Position numbers and translations under genes: made by a program. The notes below the pieces were generated by a model, which ran no database searches, was not told where the DNA came from, and saw only the letters and a list, made by a program, of their open reading frames with translations. A DNA stretch of 64,000 nucleotides from Theobroma cacao (lineage: Eukaryota; Streptophyta; Magnoliopsida; Malvales; Malvaceae): the NCBI RefSeq assembly GCF_000208745.1, contig NC_030857.1, positions 14,233,182 through 14,297,181 of the forward strand, written 5' to 3'. This document shows, piece by piece, positions 10,572 through 21,160 of the stretch (position 1 is its first letter; every line of letters starts with the position of its first letter).

Positions 10572-10751
10572 CTTAGTTGACCAAGAAGTAGGTTAGTCAA
10601 CTAAGAGCCAATTGATAGAAATCTAGACTTTAAGATAGAAATAACTTAATCGACTAAGAAGGAAGTTAGTCGAATAAGTGCTCATTGCTAGAAACTAAGA
10701 TTAGAAAACAGAAACAACTTAGTCGACTAAGAGCGCAGTTAGTCAATTAAG
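10572..10751 (+). repeat. 73-bp tandem repeat of paired palindromes (5' LTR of C)
   Basis: Three units starting at 10572, 10645 and 10718 (period exactly 73). Each unit holds a pair of 14-mers whose starts are 20 bp apart, variants of CTTAGTCGACTAAG and GTTAGTCAACTAAG. The third unit has the perfect palindrome CTTAGTCGACTAAG at 10718-10731. The array ends about 120 bp upstream of the TATA-like box, a typical place for plant LTR enhancer repeats. The 3' LTR has the same array at 19371, 19444 and 19517. Confidence 0.88.
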
Positions 10752-10870
10752 ATCATTCTATACAAAAATTTGAATTGAGCACTAGAAGACAGATTAAATG
10801 ACAGAACTGCCACCAAACTATTTCCAACGATCAAAAACTGCCTAACACCTATCAGAGTTGATTTTCCAAG

Positions 10871-10878
10871 TATTTAAG
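10871..10878 (+). promoter_or_regulatory. TATA-like box of C 5' LTR
   Basis: TATTTAAG, 133 bp after the start of the last palindrome. The 3' LTR copy is at 19670 with the same 133-bp spacing. Confidence 0.5.
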
Positions 10879-11492
10879 AGGCTTCCAACAGCTAGAAAAG
10901 TAATATAAGGATTCCAAATCCAAAAAGAGCTCAAAAACTGCAAAAATCTTCAACATTCTTTCTGCACTTCACTCCAATCCTTGTAAAAGATTCAAGCACT
11001 TCACTTTGTACCACTTAGATCAAGTCAATGATCATAGGTACACCTTTATTTCCCTTCTCCTTGTATGCTTAGAGTGTGAGAGACACTCTAAGGGAATTTA
11101 TTCAAGCTTGGATTGCTTAATTGAGTGTATAAGTTCTAACTTAGCCTGGAAAAGTTAGTTGTTGGGTTTTGGTTGATCCCGATAAAAATCATTGTGAAAG
11201 GTTTTGGCTGAGCTTGGTAAAAGCCATTGTAAAGCTTGGTGGAAGCTTGTAAATTTCACTGTTCATAGTGATATCATTTAAATATCCTTGGTTGAACAAT
11301 CAAGGTAGTGGATGCAAGTCTTGGACCGAACCACTATAAATTCTGATGTGATTGTCTACTCTGTTTTTAGTTTTTCATTCATCTTTAAATCATTCTTTTA
11401 TTTTGTATTTGTCCCCATTTAGAAGTTAATTCTTGTAAGAGCCAAAAAGTACTATTCACCCCCCTCTAGCACATTTATTTGGGACCCATAAG

Positions 11493-11504
11493 TGGTATCA
11501 GAGC
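11493..11504 (+). other. Primer-binding site of element C
   Basis: TGGTATCAGAGC lies just inside the 5' LTR. It is complementary to the 3' end of plant initiator tRNA-Met, the usual primer for these elements. Confidence 0.92.
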
Positions 11505-11548
11505 AAGTTTCCTGTTCTTAAGGTCTAACACCCTTTGGGAAGATACAA

Positions 11549-13183
11549 ATGGCTCTTCAAAAATCAGTAGTTGCTGAGGGACAGTCCACAAATAGACCAC
11601 CTCTGTTTGATGGCTAAAATTACCCATATTGGAGTACTAGGATGTCAATATACATTAGAACAATAGATTATGAGATGTGGGATGTCATAACTGATGGTCC
11701 CTTTATTCCTTCAACCTTAAATGTTGTAACTAACGAGATGATTTCTAAGCCAAGGTTTGAATGGACCGAAGCTTAAACCAAAAACGTCCAAACAAACTTT
11801 AAGGTAATCAATACACTACATCGTGCTTTAACTCCCACTAAATTCAACAAGGTGTCAAGCTGTTCCACAGCCAAACAAGTGTGGGATAAATTTAGGATTA
11901 TTCATGAAGGGACTTCACAAGTTAAGGAGTCCAAGATAACTCTTTGAACCCATAATTATGAGATGTTTAAGATGGAACCTAATGAAGATATCACTAGCAT
12001 GCTAGATAGATTCACAAACATCACAAATAAATTGAGTCAGCTAAGCCAACCAATTCCTGAACATGAAATTGTTAAAAGACTCTTTAAAAGCCTACAAAAA
12101 AATTGGAAGCTAAAGGTGACTGCCATCCTTGAAGCTAAGGACTTAAGTGTTATAACTCTAGATGAAATTTATGATTCTCTCCTCACTCACGAGCTGGAAC
12201 TCAAGGAAGACAGAAAGGAAGACAAAAGAAAAGCAAAGGAAAAGAAGAAAAGTATTGCCTTAAAAGCGAGCATCCTAGAAGAAGAATTGGATAGTCTATC
12301 TTGTGATGATGATGAGGAACTAGCTATGATTGCAAAAGGGTTTAGGAAGCTTATAGGCTAAAGAAACTGAAGATTGGCTAAGAAAGGGCATAGAAGAGAT
12401 AAAGGTTCTTCATGGAGAACCAAAAATAAAATTGAGTCCAGCAAGAAGGAAAAACTTATATTCTTTGAATACAAGAAGCCTGGACATTTCAAGTCTGAAT
12501 GCCCCATGCTGAAAGAGGAAACTCCAAAGAAAAATAGAAAATCAAAGAAGGCAATGGTGGCTGCTACTTGGTCAGATAGTGATACTTTAAGTTCTGATGA
12601 TGATGAAGAAAAAGCTGAAGAAAGAGCATATTTATGTCTGATGGCAAGGGATGATGAATCCGAGGTATCTTCATCCCCTTGTGATATTTCAATTGATGAA
12701 CTACAAGAGGAATATGAATGTCTTTATGATAAGTTTGAGAAACTTGCATCAAAATATAAAACTTTGAAAAGAAAAATTGCATCTCTTAAGACTAATTTGC
12801 AAAAAATAAAACATGACTTCAATTCTGTTTTAGAGCAAAGTAATTTTTTGCAAATTGAATTAGAGCATTCAAAAACAGAGTTTGAAACTCTAAAATTGGA
12901 ATTGGAAAATAGAACAGAAGCTTTACAAAAGGTAATTGAAGAAAATGCTAATATTAAAAGTTTGAGGAAAGAAACATCAAGGAAGAACACATATTTTAAG
13001 AAAAATTTTGATAATGCTTCATCTAGATGTCATAATTGCAAAAATTTTGGACATGTATCTTATGACTATTATAGAAACAGAAGCATGCAGAAAACAAGAA
13101 AAATTTGGGTTCCAAAAGGATCCTATGTTGCAACTAACCTTCAAGGACCCATCAAGGTATGGGTACCTATTAAGAAAAATTGA
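11549..13183 (+). pseudogene. gag: Copia gag of element C
   Basis: The frame from the ATG at 11549 to the TGA at 13181-13183 has no indels but contains about six internal stops. Several fit CAA or CGA changed to TAA or TGA, for example after FDG near 11617 and before THNYEMF near 11946. The N-terminus NYPYWSTRMSIYI and the central MFKMEPNEDITSMLDRFTNI with LFKSLQKNWKLKVTAI match the long SIRE-type gag. A first zinc knuckle (KKPGHFKSEC near 12475) has lost its leading Cys residues. A long charged coiled-coil-like stretch follows (about 12700-12980). A second knuckle CHNCKNFGHVSYDYY at 13028 has Tyr in place of the final Cys. The first part of this gene is also seen as shorter open segments at 11963-12361 and 12374-13183. 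Confidence 0.9.
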
Positions 13184-13201
13184 AAATTTGTTTTGTAGGT
13201 T

Positions 13202-13732
13202 GAGCCAACCCAAAAAGACACATGTACAAGAGCTCAACCAAAGGAGAAGGAACCATGGTATATGGACAATGGCTGCTCAAGACACATGACTGTAAATGAA
13301 ATGCTGTTTGCTCAGCTGGACAAGAAAAAGAGAGGTCCTGTTTCTTTTGGAGATGATTCTAAAGGTAAAATTTATAGTGTAGGAACCATTAGTAAGAACT
13401 CCCAAGCTCAAATTAGTCATGTGTTGTTGGTTAAAGGTTTGAAACACAATTTATTGAGTATCAGCCAATTATGTGATAAAGGTTTTAAGGTATGCTTTGA
13501 TTCAAATAAATGTGAAGTAATAGATATAAGTACTAACAAAGTTTCATTTATAGGAAAAAGAATTAAGAATATGTATGTTATATTTCTTAAAGATCTTGAG
13601 GTGAATTGTGAAACATGTCTTATAGCAAATGTTGAAAATGATGGCCGATTATGGCATAGGAGACTTGGTCATGTAAGCATGCATACCATTTTCAAAATTG
13701 ATAAGAAAAAATTTTGTTATAGGATTGCCTGA
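13202..13732 (+). pseudogene. pol: Copia protease and integrase zinc finger (element C)
   Basis: It lies in the same frame as gag and is separated from it only by TGA at 13181 and a TAG near 13196. The aspartic protease motif reads WYMDNGCSRHMT at 13256; the usual D-S-G is D-N-G here (13265-13273), so the catalytic Ser/Thr is missing. HNLLSISQLCDKGF follows, then the integrase N-terminal finger LWHRRLGHVSMHT near 13650. A one-base frameshift around 13700 moves the rest of the integrase to another frame. Single-frame gag-pol with an intervening stop is known in the SIRE lineage, where readthrough has been proposed. Whether the stop here is ancestral or decay is not decidable from this copy. 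Confidence 0.85.
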
Positions 13733-14924
13733 GCTTAAATTTGAATATGATCAAATTTGTGATGCATGCCAACTAGGAAAAAAAGTTAGAACATCTTTCA
13801 AAAGTAAGAAGAATGTGTCCACCTCTAGAGCAGTAGAATTGCTGCACATTGATCTATTTAGGCCAATTAGCACAACTAGTCTAGGAGGAAAATCATATGG
13901 CTTTGTCATAGTTGATGACTACTCTAGGTATACTTGGGTCTACTTCCTTGTTCATAAGAATGATTCACTACCAACATTTATAAATCATTGTAGGAAAGTT
14001 GAAAATGAAAAAGGACTTGTCATAGTTAGTATTATGAGTGATCATGATGGTGAGTTTGAAGGAGATGAGTTTGAAAACTTTTGCAATGAAAAGGGGTTGG
14101 ATCATAATTTTTCTGCACTTAGAACACCCGAACAAAATGGAGTTGTAGAAAGGAAAAACTAAACCTTAAAAGAGATGGCTCAAACTATGCTTTTTGAAAA
14201 TAATTTATCAAAATATTTTGGGGCAAAAGCTATCAACACATCAGCATATATCCTTAATAGAGTCTCAATTAGAGTCATGATATCAAAGACTCCATATGAA
14301 CTTTACAAGGGCAGGAAACCATATATCTCTCATTTTAGGAGTTTTGGTTATAAATGTTTTGTATTGAACATTGGAAAATATCCTCTAGGAAAGTTTGATG
14401 CAAAAAGTGATGAGGCAATATTTTTAGGATATACATTAAGCTCAAAGGCTTATAGAGTTTTTAACAAAGGGAGTTTAACTGTTGAAGAATCAATCCATGT
14501 AGTTTTTGATGAATCAAATGCCTTGCAAAAGGAAATTCCTGCTGATGAAGATGATACGGATGATCTTGAAAGACAAATGGAATAAATGAATTTAGATGAC
14601 AAGAAAAACAATGAAGAAAAGTCCCTAGGAAGAGAAATAGAACCTCCACCTTTAGAAATAGTGCAAAAAACCGAAAATCAACATAATGACCTTCCAAGAA
14701 GCTGGAAATATGTAAAAGACCATCCACAAGAGCTGATCATAGGAGATATTACACAAAGTGTCAAAACTAGGAGAAGAGTTAGAGAGACATGTGAGTTTTC
14801 TGCTTTCATATCTCAAATTGAGCCTAAGAGCTTTGAAGAAGCAGAAAAAGAGGAAAGTTGGGTAATAGCCATGGAAGAGGAACTTGATCAATTCAAAAGA
14901 GACTATGTGGTCATTAGTCTCTAG
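13698..14924 (+). pseudogene. pol: Copia integrase (element C)
   Basis: Continues the integrase after the frameshift. It has the second half of the HHCC finger (CDACQLGKK near 13759), then the catalytic core with the first Asp in LLHIDLFRPIST and FVIVDDYSRYTWVYFL. The second Asp is in SDHDGEF near 14038, and the Glu is in EQNGVVERKN near 14130, so the DDE triad is retained. A TAA at 14160 interrupts it just after the Glu. The GKFDAKSDEAIFLGY segment near 14390, typical of Copia integrase C-termini, is present. Another TAA at 14583 and a short deletion near 14908 (before the RT) break the frame again. Its enzymatic role is insertion of the cDNA into the genome. Confidence 0.9.
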
Positions 14925-15734
14925 GCCTTTAAATCACCCTATTGATGGAACAAAATGGGTGTTTAGAAATAAGGTAAATGAGCAAGGAAATGTCATTAGG
15001 AACAAAGCTAGGTTAATGGCTCAAGAGTATAACCAATAGAAGGAATTGACTATGATGAAACCTTTGCACTTGTTGCTAGGATAGAAGCTATAAGATTGTT
15101 GCTTGCATTTGCTTGTTTTATGAACTTTAAATTGTTTCAAATGGATGTAAAAAGTGCATTTTTAAATGGTTTCTTTTAAGAAGAAGTATATGTTGAACAA
15201 CCCCCTGGATTTGAGGACTATGAAAAACTAGATTATGTGCTCAAACTTCATAAGGCTTTCTATGGACTAAAACAAGCTCCAAGAGCTTGGTATGAAAGAC
15301 TTTTTAAGTTCTTAGTTAAAAAAGGTTATGTTAGAGGGAGCATTGATACAACATTGTTTATTAAAAGATACTTAAATGATTTAATTGTTGTTCAAATCTA
15401 TGTGGATGATATTGTTTTTAGTGCAACTAATGAGGCATTATGCAAGAACTTTGCTGAAAAAATGCAGGGTGAATTTGAGATGAGCATGATGAGAGAGCTG
15501 AAATTCTTTCTTGGACTCCAAATCAAACGAAGTAAGGAAGAAATTTTCATCAGCCAAGATAGATACATTCAAGACATGCTTAAAAAGTTTGACATGCTGA
15601 AGCTAAAATCAATTAGCACACCAATGAGTCCTTCCACCAAACTTGATGTTGATGAAAAGGGAAAAGAGGTTAATCAAAAGCTCTATAAAGGTATGATCAG
15701 ATCACTACTTTATTTAATAGTCATGGTCAAGTAA
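14911..15734 (+). pseudogene. pol: Copia reverse transcriptase (element C)
   Basis: Two frames joined by a frameshift near 15036. The first reads GTKWVFRNKVNEQGNVIRNK, the second DYDETFALVARIEAIR, then FQMDVKSAFLNG, HKAFYGLKQAPRAWYERL and the catalytic YVDDI at 15399-15413. KFFLGLQIKRS and SISTPMSPSTKL follow. Stops occur near 15037 and 15178. At 15715-15735 the sequence jumps from LLYLI to the late RNase H segment, so the region normally between them (about 100-150 residues) has been deleted. Confidence 0.9.
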
Positions 15735-16014
15735 AAAACAGAATTTTGTTGCTCTCTCTATAGCTGAAGCCAAATATATTTCTCTAGGTAGTTGATGTGC
15801 TCAAATCTTGTGGATTAAACAACAACTAAAAGACTTTGGAGTAACAATGGATAACATACCAATATATTGTGATAATACAAGTGCAATCAACATTTCAAAA
15901 AATCCTGTACAGCATTCTAGGACTAAGCATATCGAGATTAGGCATCACTTTGTTAGAGATCATGTAGTGAAAAGTGATATTAAGTTGAGTTTGTTAATAC
16001 TCTACAACAATTAG
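15735..16014 (+). pseudogene. pol: Copia RNase H, 3' part (element C)
   Basis: After the deletion the sequence reads SKKQNSVALSIAEAKYISL (near 15734-15790), then ILWIKQQLKDFGV and IYCDNTSAINISKNPVQHSR, then TKHIEIRHHFVRDHV. These are the standard Copia RNase H motifs, including the Asp in IYCDN. The 5' part, with the first catalytic Asp, is missing. A stop interrupts near 15796. The end at 16014 is a frameshift variant of the usual C-terminus; a remnant continues as far as about 16090. Confidence 0.85.
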
Positions 16015-16136
16015 CTGACATATTCAAGAAGCCTCTAAATGAGGAAAGATTTTGTGAGATTAGGAGAAATTTAGGAATGGTTAGTGCGTAGGAGCTTTAG
16101 GAAAAATTATGAAATTTGCTCAAAGGACAATAGGCG

Positions 16137-16347
16137 CTTAGTTGACTAAGAAAGTCACTTAATCAACTAAGAGCATTTTGTCTCTTTAAATAATAAGACT
16201 CAGTCAATTAAAGAAAGAAGGAATTAAATAATGAAAAGAAACTGCCTACCGAGTGATGGAATAAAAAAGAAAAAATGTCTCACCAAAAATAAAATTTAAA
16301 AGGGAAATTTTTAAATTTTAAAAAAGGAGTTACTGAATGTATTTAAA
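16137..16347 (+). promoter_or_regulatory. Internal copy of the LTR palindrome/TATA module (element C)
   Basis: Between RNase H and the extra ORF lie CTTAGTTGACTAAG (16137-16150) and CTTAATCAACTAAG (16158-16171), with starts 21 bp apart. They are followed by a GAGCATTTTGTC stretch that also follows the array in the 3' LTR (ATCATTTTGTC). A TATA-like TATTTAAA lies at 16340-16347. This is the same order as in the LTR (palindromes, then TATTTAA), with 182 bp instead of 133 bp between them. I infer a possible internal promoter for the 3' ORF. Confidence 0.5.
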
Positions 16348-16535
16348 GAGGGGGAGATAGACAGTTTTGATAGAATTCAGCCTCTCTTAACACATTCTCA
16401 CTTCATTTTCTCTCATCTAAAACTGACCTTACTGAAACAAAAATTCCTCTTTCTTAAACCCACAAAACCCTAAGCCATAAATCTCTAAACTAGTTGGCAA
16501 AATCATCACAGACTAAAGAAATTCTAGAAAAGAAA

Positions 16536-18390
16536 ATGGCTAAACAACCAAAGGAGGAAAGTGGACAAGTTGAATCTCAGAAGAAGAAAAAGAAAAGTAT
16601 GTCTGCCTCTGAGATCGAAAAATTTGGGAAAAAGTAGACTATGAAGAATACAAAACAGAGAAGAAGAAAGAGAATGGTAAATCCTCCAAGAAAGGTAATA
16701 TTTCATCCTCTAGATTTAGGAATAAAGCCCATGAAGATAGATTCAAGAAAATAGAGAATGCTCCAATTACATGTGGAAAATTCATAGACTAGAACAGCTT
16801 TGATGAAGCCCCTAAAATTCAAGTTGTTTTATCATATTATTTTGAAGAAATGAAACTGAAGGATTTTAACACTTTTAAGAATCGAACCTATAGTGCTAGT
16901 TTGGTGAAAGAATTTTATGCAAGCATAGCATTAGATAAGGATGAACTTGAAGATTCTGATGATTATATTGATGATGGTCTGAATGTCTTTTTAAATGGAA
17001 AAGAATTTGTTGTGACTACTGTCGATTTAAGAAATTGGCTTATAATTGAAAGTGAAGATGGTTACTATGAGATGCTTGAAAACTATGATCCCACTTGTTT
17101 GTGAGAGATAATTATAGGCAGGAAAGAAAAATATTCATTAAAGAGTAATGCTAGTTTGATTAAAAGTCCACAGATTAGAACTTTGCATAACTTTATTGCT
17201 GCGAATATTCATGGAAGAGGTGGCAGTTTTAGCTACATTAGTCTTCAAGACTTATGGCTAATGGAGCATGTCTTCAATGGTGCTCCACTTAATCTAGGTA
17301 GATTCATGATTGAGAGAATGAGAGGAGTTTGTCGACTCAGAAAAATAAATCTGCCTTATGGAAATATCATTACATCATTAGTACAGAAAAAAGGAATTTG
17401 GAGCTCTAGGTATGAATTGCATAAAGTGAAGAGCAGGGACCAAGCTATTTGCCTTGGGAGCCTACCTAAGATGGGTATAAGCTTGATGCAGAAAAATTTG
17501 TTAAAACCCCTAAGGTCACTTTAAGAAGAGAGTCTTCTCTTCTTGCTCAGTTAGAGGCAACCCCCTCACAATTCTCAAATGAAATGGTTTTCAATCTGCT
17601 CATGCGAATTGATGGAAAGCTTGCTGACCAGGCTGTGAGGATGCAAAAATTGAAGAAAAATTGGCAGAACTGGAAAATGTGTTGAAGGAAAAAGGAAAAA
17701 TGCCTCTTGAACCTGTAGCTGCAAACACCTCTGCCACTCCAAGCCCTACACCAACAGGATAGGATGCTAAAGGTTCAGCCATCTATGCCGAGGGTCATGA
17801 ACCTGAAGTTGATCAACCAAGGAAATCCCCCTCACCTGAGCCACAAAAGAAAGCTGAATTGGAACAAGGTACTGAAGTGTTTGGCTCACTCGGTGAAATT
17901 CCTCCATCCTATCATGAACCTCAACAAGAGCAGCCTTTTCCTCTCAATTCAGAGGAAGTCTCAATAATGGATGTCTTCCACTAAATGGTTAGAGAAGAAC
18001 AAGCTAAAAAGGAAGCAGCTAAAGGGAAAGCATAAAAGTCAACATCTCCACGAGAATCCCCTAAACTAGTTTCAATTTTAAAGGAACAATTTGGGAAAAG
18101 AAAAGAAAAAGTTGTTGTTGCTCCACAAGCCAAGTCTAAACCATCTGGTAAATGTAAGAAGACAATGGCAATCAAGACCTAATTCCTCAAGAGAAGGAAA
18201 TACTCTTGAATTGCTAAAAAAGCTAGACCATCAGCCATCTCTTCTCCTCAAGACCCCCTTGAAATTTCTAAGAAGTCATCCCTTGAACCCTCACCACAGA
18301 ATCACCTCTAAAACCATCTTCTGAACCCCTTAATGTTTTCTATGGCGTAGATCAACTTACCCCTTCACCCTCTTCAGAAACTTAGTGAAC
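16536..18390 (+). pseudogene. Extra 3' ORF of element C (plant transposon-protein-like domain)
   Basis: A sense-oriented reading region between RNase H and the 3' LTR. It starts at the ATG at 16536 with a very Lys/Glu-rich N-terminus (MAKQPKEESGQ). After a frameshift near 16620 it continues in one frame through 17524. A segment reading LVKEFYASIALDKDEL, then FLNGKEFVVTTVDLRNWL, then RTLHNFIAANIHGRG and LPYGNIITSLVQKKGIW resembles the 'putative plant transposon protein' domain often found in Copia and gypsy third ORFs. After 17524 there is a coiled-coil-like piece (IEEKLAELENVLKEK) and a long Pro/Ser/Glu-rich tail with several frame changes. It sits where SIRE elements carry an env-like ORF, but I see no signal peptide or membrane segment. 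Function unknown. Confidence 0.6.
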
Positions 18391-19098
18391 ACTTCTCTAT
18401 TTGATGATGACAAAAAGGGGGAAAATTATAGAAAACTTAGGGAAAGATAGAGGGTAGAAATTATCTAGGGGCAATTTAAGAACAAAACAATGACTATTGT
18501 TTTTGCTGTTTTTGGTCTGTTGACAGTTGAACATCTGAATTTAACTTTGTTGTTTATGTTTATCTTTATGGTGTTATATTTATGAAAATGGGATGCTGTT
18601 AAGTTACTTATATTATTTTACTGATGGTTAAACATTCAAATATGTTCTTGATGTTTATGGTATTTTGATTACTACTGTTTAATGATTTGGTACTGATATT
18701 AGGATGTTATAATGATAATTAATTTTTGTTATGATATTGTGAGTGGAATGTGGTTGAAGAACGTATATGGATGCTGAATATGCTATTTCTGCTTAATGAT
18801 TAATGGCCTAGATAAAATCTGATAACAATATACTAATGACAGACAGTTAGCTGAAATATTGATATTCTGTCATCTTGTCACCTATTGTTAATTGTTCCAT
18901 AAGCTTGTATAAATATATTTTGTCAAAAGTCTGAATTCATACATGTCATAAATAAGAACTTACTGAAATGAATAAGTAAAATATGCACACACTAAGGGGG
19001 AGCTCACACTTAGGGGGAGGAAAACCTCCATTTTCTGTAGAAAAAAAAGGAACCAATGGACACCATGCTATTGATCAAGGAATGTTTTGTCATCATCA
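18391..19098 (+). other. Non-coding 3' region of element C
   Basis: AT-rich, no gene. It contains repeated purine tracts: AAAAAGGGGGAAAA near 18411, ACTAAGGGGGAG near 18991 and TTAGGGGGAGG near 19010. They lie near GATGATGACAAAAAG and its inverted form TTTTGTCATCATC (near 19086). These resemble extra or decayed polypurine tracts and are typical of SIRE-type elements. Confidence 0.6.
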
Positions 19099-19111
19099 AA
19101 AAGGGGGAGAT
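19099..19111 (+). other. Polypurine tract of element C
   Basis: AAAAAGGGGGAGAT directly precedes the 3' LTR start TGTTGGCTCC at 19112; it is the plus-strand primer. Confidence 0.88.
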
Positions 19112-20289
19112 TGTTGGCTCCATTAGTTTTTGATGATAATAAAACATTCCCATTCATTTGTGTCTAATATCTCTACTTAAGTGTGCAAGACAAAAATTGT
19201 ATGCCGATAATAAATAAATCATTCAAAGGCATGTATCAAAAATTATATGAATAAGGGAGCTACAATTGGTCAACAAAACAGAAGCCTCTTAGTTGGATAA
19301 TGAAGGTATTAGTCAGCTAAAATTCAAATTATAAGTTGAAGGGCTCAAGAGGTTTGAGAAACAGGGAAGACTTAGTCGACCAAGAAGTAGGTTAGTCTAC
19401 TAAAAGGCTATTGCCAGAAATCTGGACTTCAAGACAGAAACAACTTAATCAACTAAGAAGGAAGTTAGTCAGCTAAGTGCTCACTACCAGAAACTGGGAT
19501 AAGAAAACAGAGACAACTTAGTTGACTAAGAGCGCAGTTAGTCAACTAAGATCATTTTGTCAGAAAATTTGAATTGAGCACTAGAAGACAAATTAAAGGG
19601 CAGAACTGCCACCAAATTGTTTCCAATGGTCAAAAACTGCCTAACACCTATCAGAGTTGATTTTCCAAGTATTTAAGAGGCTTCCAACAGCTAGAAAAGT
19701 AATTTAAGGCTTCTAAGTCAAAAAAGAGCTAAAAAATTATAAAAATCTTCAGCATTCTTTCTGCACTTCACTCCTATCCTTGTAAAAGATTCAAGCACTT
19801 CACTTTGTACCACTTAGATCAAGTCAGTGATCATAGGAACACCTTTATTTTTCTTCTCCTTGTATGCTTAGAGTGTAAGAGACATTTTAAGGGAATTTAT
19901 TCAAGCTTGGATTGCTTGATTGAGTGTATAGGTTCTAACTTAGCCTAGAAAAGTTCGTTGTTGGGTTTTGGTTGATCCCAGTAAAAACCATTGTGAAAGG
20001 TTTTGGCTAAGCTTGGTAAAAGCCATTGCAAAGCTTGGTGGAAGTTTGTGAATTTCACTGTTCATAGTGATATCATTTGAAAATTCTTGGTTGAACAATC
20101 AAGGTAGTGGATGTAGATCTTGGACCGAACCACTATAAATTCTAGTGTGATTATCTGCTCTATTTTAAGTTTTTCATTCATCTTTAAATCATTCTTTTAT
20201 CTTGTATTTGTCTCCAATTAGAAGTTAATTCTTGTAAAAGCCAAAAAGTGCTATTCACCCCCCTCTAGCACATTTACTTGGGACTAGCA
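19112..20289 (+). mobile_element. 3' LTR of element C
   Basis: 1178 bp, matching the 5' LTR at 10312-11488 along its length. It ends GGACTAGCA and is followed by the target duplication TATCT. It carries the same 73-bp palindrome repeats (19371-19550) and TATA-like box (19670). Confidence 0.92.
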
Positions 20290-21160
20290 TATCTTTATCA
20301 TATATTCCCCCTGATCTTGGGCATTCTTAATCTAACTTAATAACATAGGTTGAATTCTAAAATGAGCCAAAAAGGCGTTCGAGTGATTAATCTCTAAATG
20401 CACTCCCATATTGCCCATATCATACAAACTTTGCACCAAAGATCCTCTCTCCATAATCACATGTGCCAAGCTCCCCATCGACTTTCAACTTAGAGCATTA
20501 ACTACCACATTCATTTTACCAAGATGGTAAAGTAAGGTGTAGTCATAATCCTTCAATAGCTCTAACCACCTACACTGTCGTAAATTCAAATCCCTCTGTT
20601 AAAATATATACTTCAAGCTTTTATGGTCTATATATATTTTGCAAGTCTCTCCATACAAATAATGTCTCCAAATTTTTAAGGCAAAAATGATCGCTGCCAT
20701 CTCTAGATCGTATGTAGGGTAATTCTACTCATGCCTCTTTAGTTGTCGGGAGGTGTATGTTATAACCTTGCCGTGTTGCATCAACACGCAACCCAATCCA
20801 ACCTGTGATGAGTCCCAATACAAGGTGTAGTCTCCGGATCCACACGACAGGCTTAACACAAGTGTAGAAGTAAGACAGGCTTTGAGCCTCTGAAAACTAG
20901 CCTTGCATGCATCAAACTAATAAAACTTAACTCCTTTCTGAGTCAGTCTTGTCAAAGAGGATGCGATCTTAGAAAAATCTTGCACAAACTGTTTGTAATT
21001 TCTGGCTAAGCCCAAAAAACTTCTGACTTCTGTTATAGACATTAGCCTCAGCCAATTCTCCATAACTTTTACCTTGTTGGGATCCACTTGCACCCCTTAT
21101 TCAAACACCACGTGTACCAAGAAACTAACTTTATTCAACCAAAACTCACATTTTGAAAAT
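20290..21160 (-). pseudogene. pol: RT thumb and RNase H of element H
   Basis: Minus strand. It starts with FSKCEFWLNKVSFLVHV at the right, then a connecting region with SSLTRLTQKG. The RNase H follows: [48 protein letters not shown] and [12 protein letters not shown]. These hold the usual Asp-Glu-Asp residues of Ty3/gypsy RNase H. Then LLKDYDYTLLYHLGK leads to the spacer before integrase. Several stops interrupt it. The 20290 end was separated from integrase by element C. The 21160 end was cut by a MITE that carries a 9-bp duplication of the host sequence. Confidence 0.9.

Larger units (their letters stand above)
10312..11488 (+). mobile_element. 5' LTR of element C
   Basis: It begins TGTTGGCTCC and ends near GGGACCCA, just before the primer-binding site. 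It contains three 73-bp tandem units with paired palindromes (10572-10751) and a TATA-like TATTTAAG at 10871-10878. The exact last base is uncertain by 2-3 nt, because the 3' LTR ends GGACTAGCA. Confidence 0.9.
10312..20289 (+). mobile_element. Complete Ty1/copia element C (SIRE/Maximus-like) with an extra 3' ORF
   Basis: A 9978-bp element with both LTRs (1177 and 1178 bp), a tRNA-Met primer site, gag, protease, integrase, reverse transcriptase and RNase H in Copia order. An additional sense ORF follows, then a G-rich polypurine tract. It is flanked by an exact 5-bp duplication TATCT (10307-10311 and 20290-20294) within the H pol. The long gag, the gag-pol single frame separated only by stop codons, the extra ORF after RNase H and the repeated AGGGGGAG words near the 3' end fit the SIRE/Maximus lineage. 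All genes carry stops, frameshifts or deletions, so it is not autonomous now. The LTRs differ by several percent by eye over the first 125 bp, mostly transitions. Confidence 0.93.

Noticed and set aside
10572..10751. Prokaryote-type operators or an origin
   Set aside because: The paired palindromes sit in an LTR of a plant Copia element and recur identically placed in the other LTR.
11493..11504. tRNA-like fragments (TGGTATCAGAGC at three places)
   Set aside because: These are primer-binding sites complementary to the tRNA 3' end. No cloverleaf is encoded around them.
18391..19098. A host gene between the extra ORF and the 3' LTR of C
   Set aside because: No open frame or splice structure; only repeated purine tracts typical of the element's 3' end.
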